This document shows positions 61,010-64,000 of a DNA stretch of 64,000 nt, in pieces. The notes below the pieces were generated by a model. That model was not told the DNA's origin. It did not search any database and worked only from the letters and a program-made list of their open reading frames with translations. Position 1 is the stretch's first letter, and the number at the start of each line of letters is the position of its first letter. This DNA is from Methylomagnum ishizawai. Lineage in GTDB: Bacteria; Pseudomonadota; Gammaproteobacteria; Methylococcales; Methylococcaceae. Made by a program: the position numbers and the translations under genes. The stretch is taken from NCBI RefSeq assembly GCF_019670005.1, contig NZ_AP019783.1:1074501-1138500 (forward strand). The letters run 5' to 3'.

Positions 61010-62872
61010 TTAGTTGGGCAGGGCGAACACGGTGAAGACGCCGCCCAGCTTGGTGTGGCTGGAGAGGCTCTTGTACGCGCCGACCGCGCCCAAACCTTCG
61101 CTTTCGCCTTCGAGGCCCGCCGCCATGCCCACGCCGGCCCAGCCGCCGATACCGGACAGGATGCCGATATACTGCTTGCCGTTATGGGTCCAGGTGCTGA
61201 CGTTGCCGATGATGCCGGACGGGGTCTTGAACTTGTAGAGTTCGGCGCCGGTGTTGGCGTCGCGGACCTTCAAGTAGCCTTCCAGGGTGCCGTAGATCAC
61301 GAGGTCGCTGGCGGTGGAGATCATGCCGCTCCACAGGGAGAACGGTTCGTCGATCTGCCACTTGATGGAACCGGTGGTCGGATCCCACGCGGTGAAGGAA
61401 CCCATGTGCGGGGATTCTTCATGCGCGCCGGTCTTCACATTGGCCTTGGCCGGATAGATGCTCAAGGTCGCGCCCACATACGGCTGGCCGGCGGTGTACT
61501 CAACCTGGAACGGCTCGTAGTCCATACAGGTGTGGTTGCCGGGGATGTAGATCAGCTTGGTCTTGGGGGAGAAAGTGACCGGAGGCTCGTTCTTGGAACC
61601 CATGGCCGAGGGGCAGATGCCCTTCTGGTTGTGGTCTTCGCCACCCTGTTGGGTGGAATACTGGCTCACGACCTGCGGACGGCCGGTCTTGGCGTCCACA
61701 TGGGTAGCCCAGTTGACGGCCTTGTCGAACTTCTCGGCGACCAGGAGTTCGCCGGTCACGCGGTCCAGGGTGTAGCCGAAGCCGTTACGGTCGAAGTGGG
61801 TCAGCAGTTTGCTGTGTTCCTTGCCGTCCTTGTCCTTCATGGGCAGGTCGATCAAGGTCATTTCGTTGATGCCGTCGAAGTCCCATTCGTCGTGCGGGGT
61901 CATCTGGTAGACCCACTTGGCTTCGCCGGTATCGACGTCGCGCGCCCAGATGGTCATGGACCATTTATTGTCGCCCGGACGCTGCACCGGGTTCCAGGTG
62001 GACGGGTTGCCGGAACCGTAATACATCAGGTTCAGGGCCGGATCGTAGCTGTACCAACCCCAAGTGGAGCCACCGCCGATCTTCCACTGGTCGCCCTGCC
62101 AAGTCTTCAAGGAGGAATCCTTGCCGACCGGGGCCATCTTGCCATCGGTCCAGGTCATGGTCTTGTCGGGGTCGATCTTCATGTCGGCGTCCGGGCCCAT
62201 GGAATAGGCTTTCCAGGCCAGGCTGCCGTCCTTGATGTTGTAGGCGGCGATGAAGCCGCGCACACCGAACTCGCCGCCGGAGATACCGGTGAAGACCTTG
62301 TCCTTCACGACCAAGGGCGCGTTGGTGTTGGTCATGCCGGCTTTGGGATCGCCGTTCTTGACCTTCCATACGATCTTGCCGGTCTTGGCATCGAGGGCCA
62401 CCAGGGTGGCGTCGCCTTGGGCCAGGAACACCTTGCCGTCGCCATAGGCCAGACCGCGGTTGACCACGTCGCAGCACATCACGCCGATCACCTGGGTCTG
62501 GTCGGTGCCCGCGTCGGGGGCGTAGTTGTATTCCCAAACCACGGAGTGGGTATCCTGGTTCAGCGCGTAAACCTTGTGCGGATAGCCGGTGTGGATGTAG
62601 ATCAGGTCGCCGACGACCAAGGGACCGCCTTCGTGGCCGCGCAGCATACCAGTGGAGAAGGTCCAGATCGGTTGCAGGCTCTTAGCGTTGTCCTTGTTGA
62701 TCTGCGTCAGGCTGCTGAAGCGGGTGCCGTAGTAATCGCCACCCCAGGTCGCCCAGTTCTGGGGATCCTTGGAGAGCTTTTCCACTTCGGCGTTGGCGAA
62801 CGTAACCCCGGGGGCTGCCAGCACGGACGCGATAGCGGTCGCGAGCAACCAACTTTTCACGGGTTTTTTCAT
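61010..62872 (-). CDS. xoxF: lanthanide-dependent methanol dehydrogenase XoxF
   Basis: A 620-aa periplasmic PQQ quinoprotein that oxidises methanol. A signal peptide ends near TFANA. The eight-bladed propeller shows the N-terminal [20 protein letters not shown], the adjacent disulfide C133-C134, and W-motif repeats such as [10 protein letters not shown]. The metal site has the extra aspartate diagnostic of the rare-earth type: DFD at 331-333 within [12 protein letters not shown], where calcium MxaF enzymes have alanine. E201 and N289 are the other probable metal ligands. Length fits XoxF. An AGGAGG ribosome site lies 11 bases before the ATG. It is followed by a terminator and then xoxJ; the divergent gene encodes a quinoprotein-associated hydrolase. 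Confidence 0.97.
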   Translation of the reverse strand: MKKPVKSWLLATAIASVLAAPGVTFANAEVEKLSKDPQNWATWGGDYYGTRFSSLTQINKDNAKSLQPIWTFSTGMLRGHEGGPLVVGDLIYIHTGYPHKVYALNQDTHSVVWEYNYAPDAGTDQTQVIGVMCCDVVNRGLAYGDGKVFLAQGDATLVALDAKTGKIVWKVKNGDPKAGMTNTNAPLVVKDKVFTGISGGEFGVRGFIAAYNIKDGSLAWKAYSMGPDADMKIDPDKTMTWTDGKMAPVGKDSSLKTWQGDQWKIGGGSTWGWYSYDPALNLMYYGSGNPSTWNPVQRPGDNKWSMTIWARDVDTGEAKWVYQMTPHDEWDFDGINEMTLIDLPMKDKDGKEHSKLLTHFDRNGFGYTLDRVTGELLVAEKFDKAVNWATHVDAKTGRPQVVSQYSTQQGGEDHNQKGICPSAMGSKNEPPVTFSPKTKLIYIPGNHTCMDYEPFQVEYTAGQPYVGATLSIYPAKANVKTGAHEESPHMGSFTAWDPTTGSIKWQIDEPFSLWSGMISTASDLVIYGTLEGYLKVRDANTGAELYKFKTPSGIIGNVSTWTHNGKQYIGILSGIGGWAGVGMAAGLEGESEGLGAVGAYKSLSSHTKLGGVFTVFALPN

Positions 62873-63271
62873 CTCTTTTCCTCCTCGTAATCTGTTGTGG
62901 CTAACAGAGTACTGTTGTTAACGACAAGTTACCCTTAAAGCGATAGGGACGGTTTTTTCATTGAGCAAGGAAAAATTTCCTGAAATTATCCTGATATTTT
63001 CCCGGCTAGGCCCGTCAGCGTGCGTAAATTGAAGGATTTCCACCTAAAAGTCAATGATGCGGAAACGGGGCTGCGACGGTGGTTTCCGGGGCTTGCAAGC
63101 CGGGTTTCGCCCCCCGATCGCGCCTTTCGGGCCGGTGGTCGGAGGCGTTCATCAAGGCCGGGGCGGGGTGGCGATTGTCACGGAACGGGTGGGGCGGCCA
63201 AGCCGGGGCCGACGGTTGAATCCCCATCGCGGCGCGGGGAAAATGCCCTGCCACTTCCAAGGAGAATCGCC
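62873..63271. other. divergent intergenic region, xoxF and metallohydrolase
   Basis: About 400 bp. On the minus strand, TTGCTC (62963-62968) and TATCGC (62940-62945), 17 bp apart, are a possible xoxF promoter. A palindrome AACAG-N4-CTGTT lies at 62903-62916, between that promoter and the ribosome site, a possible operator. A-T-rich AGGAAAAATTTCCT (62967-62980) is a second small palindrome. No gene is seen. Confidence 0.4.
62940..62968 (-). promoter_or_regulatory. possible xoxF promoter
   Basis: TTGCTC and TATCGC, 17 bp apart on the minus strand, are about 70-90 bp before the xoxF start in the only AT-rich part of the region. Match to consensus is moderate. Confidence 0.3.
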
Positions 63272-64000
63272 ATGAAATCCCTGTTCGCCGCCTGTGCCTT
63301 GCTCGCGTTACCGTTGCCGGGTAACGGCGGGCCGTTGCCCGAAATCTCGCTCCGGGAAGTCGCGCCCGGCGTCTATGTCCACCAAGGAGTGCATCAACTG
63401 CCGGACCGCCATAACCGCGGCGAGATCGCCAATATCGGCTTCATCGTCGGCGAGCGCTGCGTCGCGGTGGTCGATACCGGCGGCAGCCCGGAACAGGGCG
63501 AGGCGCTGAGACAAGCCGTGGCCGCCGCGACGACGGTGCCGGTGTGCTATGTCATCAATACCCATGTCCATCCCGACCATATCTACGGCAACCTCGCTTT
63601 CAAGAAGCCGGGCGTGAGCTTCGTCGGCCATGGCAAGCTGGAACAGGCCATGGCGCTGCGGGCACCTTATTACCGGGATTTGGCCGGGCGCGAATTGGGG
63701 TTCAAGCCCGGCCCCGAGCATTTCATTCCGCCCGACCGGCCCGTGCGCGATACCCTGGAATTGGAGTTGGGCGGGCGCACCCTGCTATTGACCGCCCATC
63801 CCACCGCCCACACCGACAGCGACCTCAGCGTCTACGACCAGAAGACCCGGACTTTGTGGCTGGCCGACCTTCTATTTATGGGGCATACGCCGGTGGTCGA
63901 TGGCAGCCTGAACGGCTGGCTCAAGGTGATCGATCAGCTCAAAGCGATCGATGCCCGGCTGGCGATTCCGGGACATGGTCCGGTGTCCGCCGCCTGGCCC
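63272..64000 (+). CDS. quinoprotein-associated metallo-beta-lactamase-fold hydrolase, 5' part
   Basis: The gene runs off the window after 243 codons. A signal peptide (LFAACALLALPLPGNG) precedes an MBL-fold domain with the metal motif THVHPDH (97-103), then TAHPTAHTDSDLSVY and LWLADLLFMGHTPVVDG with further ligands, and an IPGHGPV near the end. This corresponds to the quinoprotein relay system zinc metallohydrolases found beside PQQ alcohol dehydrogenase genes. Its substrate is unknown. It is divergent from xoxF, supporting a role with periplasmic quinoproteins. An AAGGAGA ribosome site precedes ATG 63272. Confidence 0.9.
   Translation, partial: MKSLFAACALLALPLPGNGGPLPEISLREVAPGVYVHQGVHQLPDRHNRGEIANIGFIVGERCVAVVDTGGSPEQGEALRQAVAAATTVPVCYVINTHVHPDHIYGNLAFKKPGVSFVGHGKLEQAMALRAPYYRDLAGRELGFKPGPEHFIPPDRPVRDTLELELGGRTLLLTAHPTAHTDSDLSVYDQKTRTLWLADLLFMGHTPVVDGSLNGWLKVIDQLKAIDARLAIPGHGPVSAAWP

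Overview
The window looks like chromosome of a high-GC gammaproteobacterial methanotroph or methylotroph (Methylococcaceae-like). The evidence is a lanthanide-type methanol dehydrogenase (xoxF) with xoxJ, a quinoprotein-associated zinc hydrolase, and tetrahydromethanopterin-linked formaldehyde oxidation genes (fhcA, fhcD, fhcC). These sit among housekeeping genes: rplU-rpmA-obgE-proB, rpsT, secB-gpsA, envC-ctpA, trmL and glgP. Genus is inference; no rRNA or tRNA gene was seen.

Layout. 1-2.8 kb: the end of a DMT transporter, an AT-richer P-loop kinase gene bounded by integron-like core sequences and palindromic repeats, and a complete IS4-family element with terminal inverted repeats and a 9-10 bp target duplication. 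2.9-4.6 kb: an RbfA-like gene overlapping rtcB. 5.1-8.2 kb: a RoxA-like di-haem cytochrome c and a catalase-family protein. 8.3-13.7 kb: fhcA, fhcD and fhcC, with an AT-richer two-gene module (unknown protein plus ImmA/IrrE-like protein) inserted between fhcA and fhcD. 13.9-17.1 kb: ribosomal protein, Obg and proB genes. 17.4-24.0 kb: L,D-transpeptidase, NAMPT, MFS exporter, NhaD antiporter, Uma2 nuclease.

24.3-27.9 kb is accessory: a 954-aa membrane protein (DUF4062, one TM helix, about ten near-identical 42-aa TPR units, PDZ), then a DUF433/DUF5615 toxin-antitoxin pair. 28.0-30.1 kb: a sirohaem sulfite/nitrite reductase with its DUF934 partner. 30.3-33.1 kb: two lipoproteins and a DUF4105-like envelope protein. 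33.2-35.7 kb: S41 protease and EnvC. 36.0-38.3 kb: ArsR regulator, rhodanese, secB, gpsA. 38.5-52.7 kb: a complete type I secretion system (ABC protein, HlyD-type adaptor, TolC-type channel) converging on two RTX genes, one encoding a 2799-aa adhesin. 53.0-60.0 kb: trmL, glgP and a sensor that fuses a periplasmic binding domain to PAS-GGDEF-EAL. 60.0-64.0 kb: xoxJ and xoxF, with the metallohydrolase divergent from xoxF.

Functionally, XoxF oxidises methanol in the periplasm; the Fhc proteins take C1 units from tetrahydromethanopterin to formate; the type I system probably exports the RTX adhesins to the surface; and the GGDEF-EAL sensor may link ligand sensing to c-di-GMP. The best candidates for an undescribed system are the two-gene module inside the fhc cluster (10.0-11.8 kb) and the DUF4062-TM-TPR-PDZ protein with its repeat array (24.3-27.2 kb).
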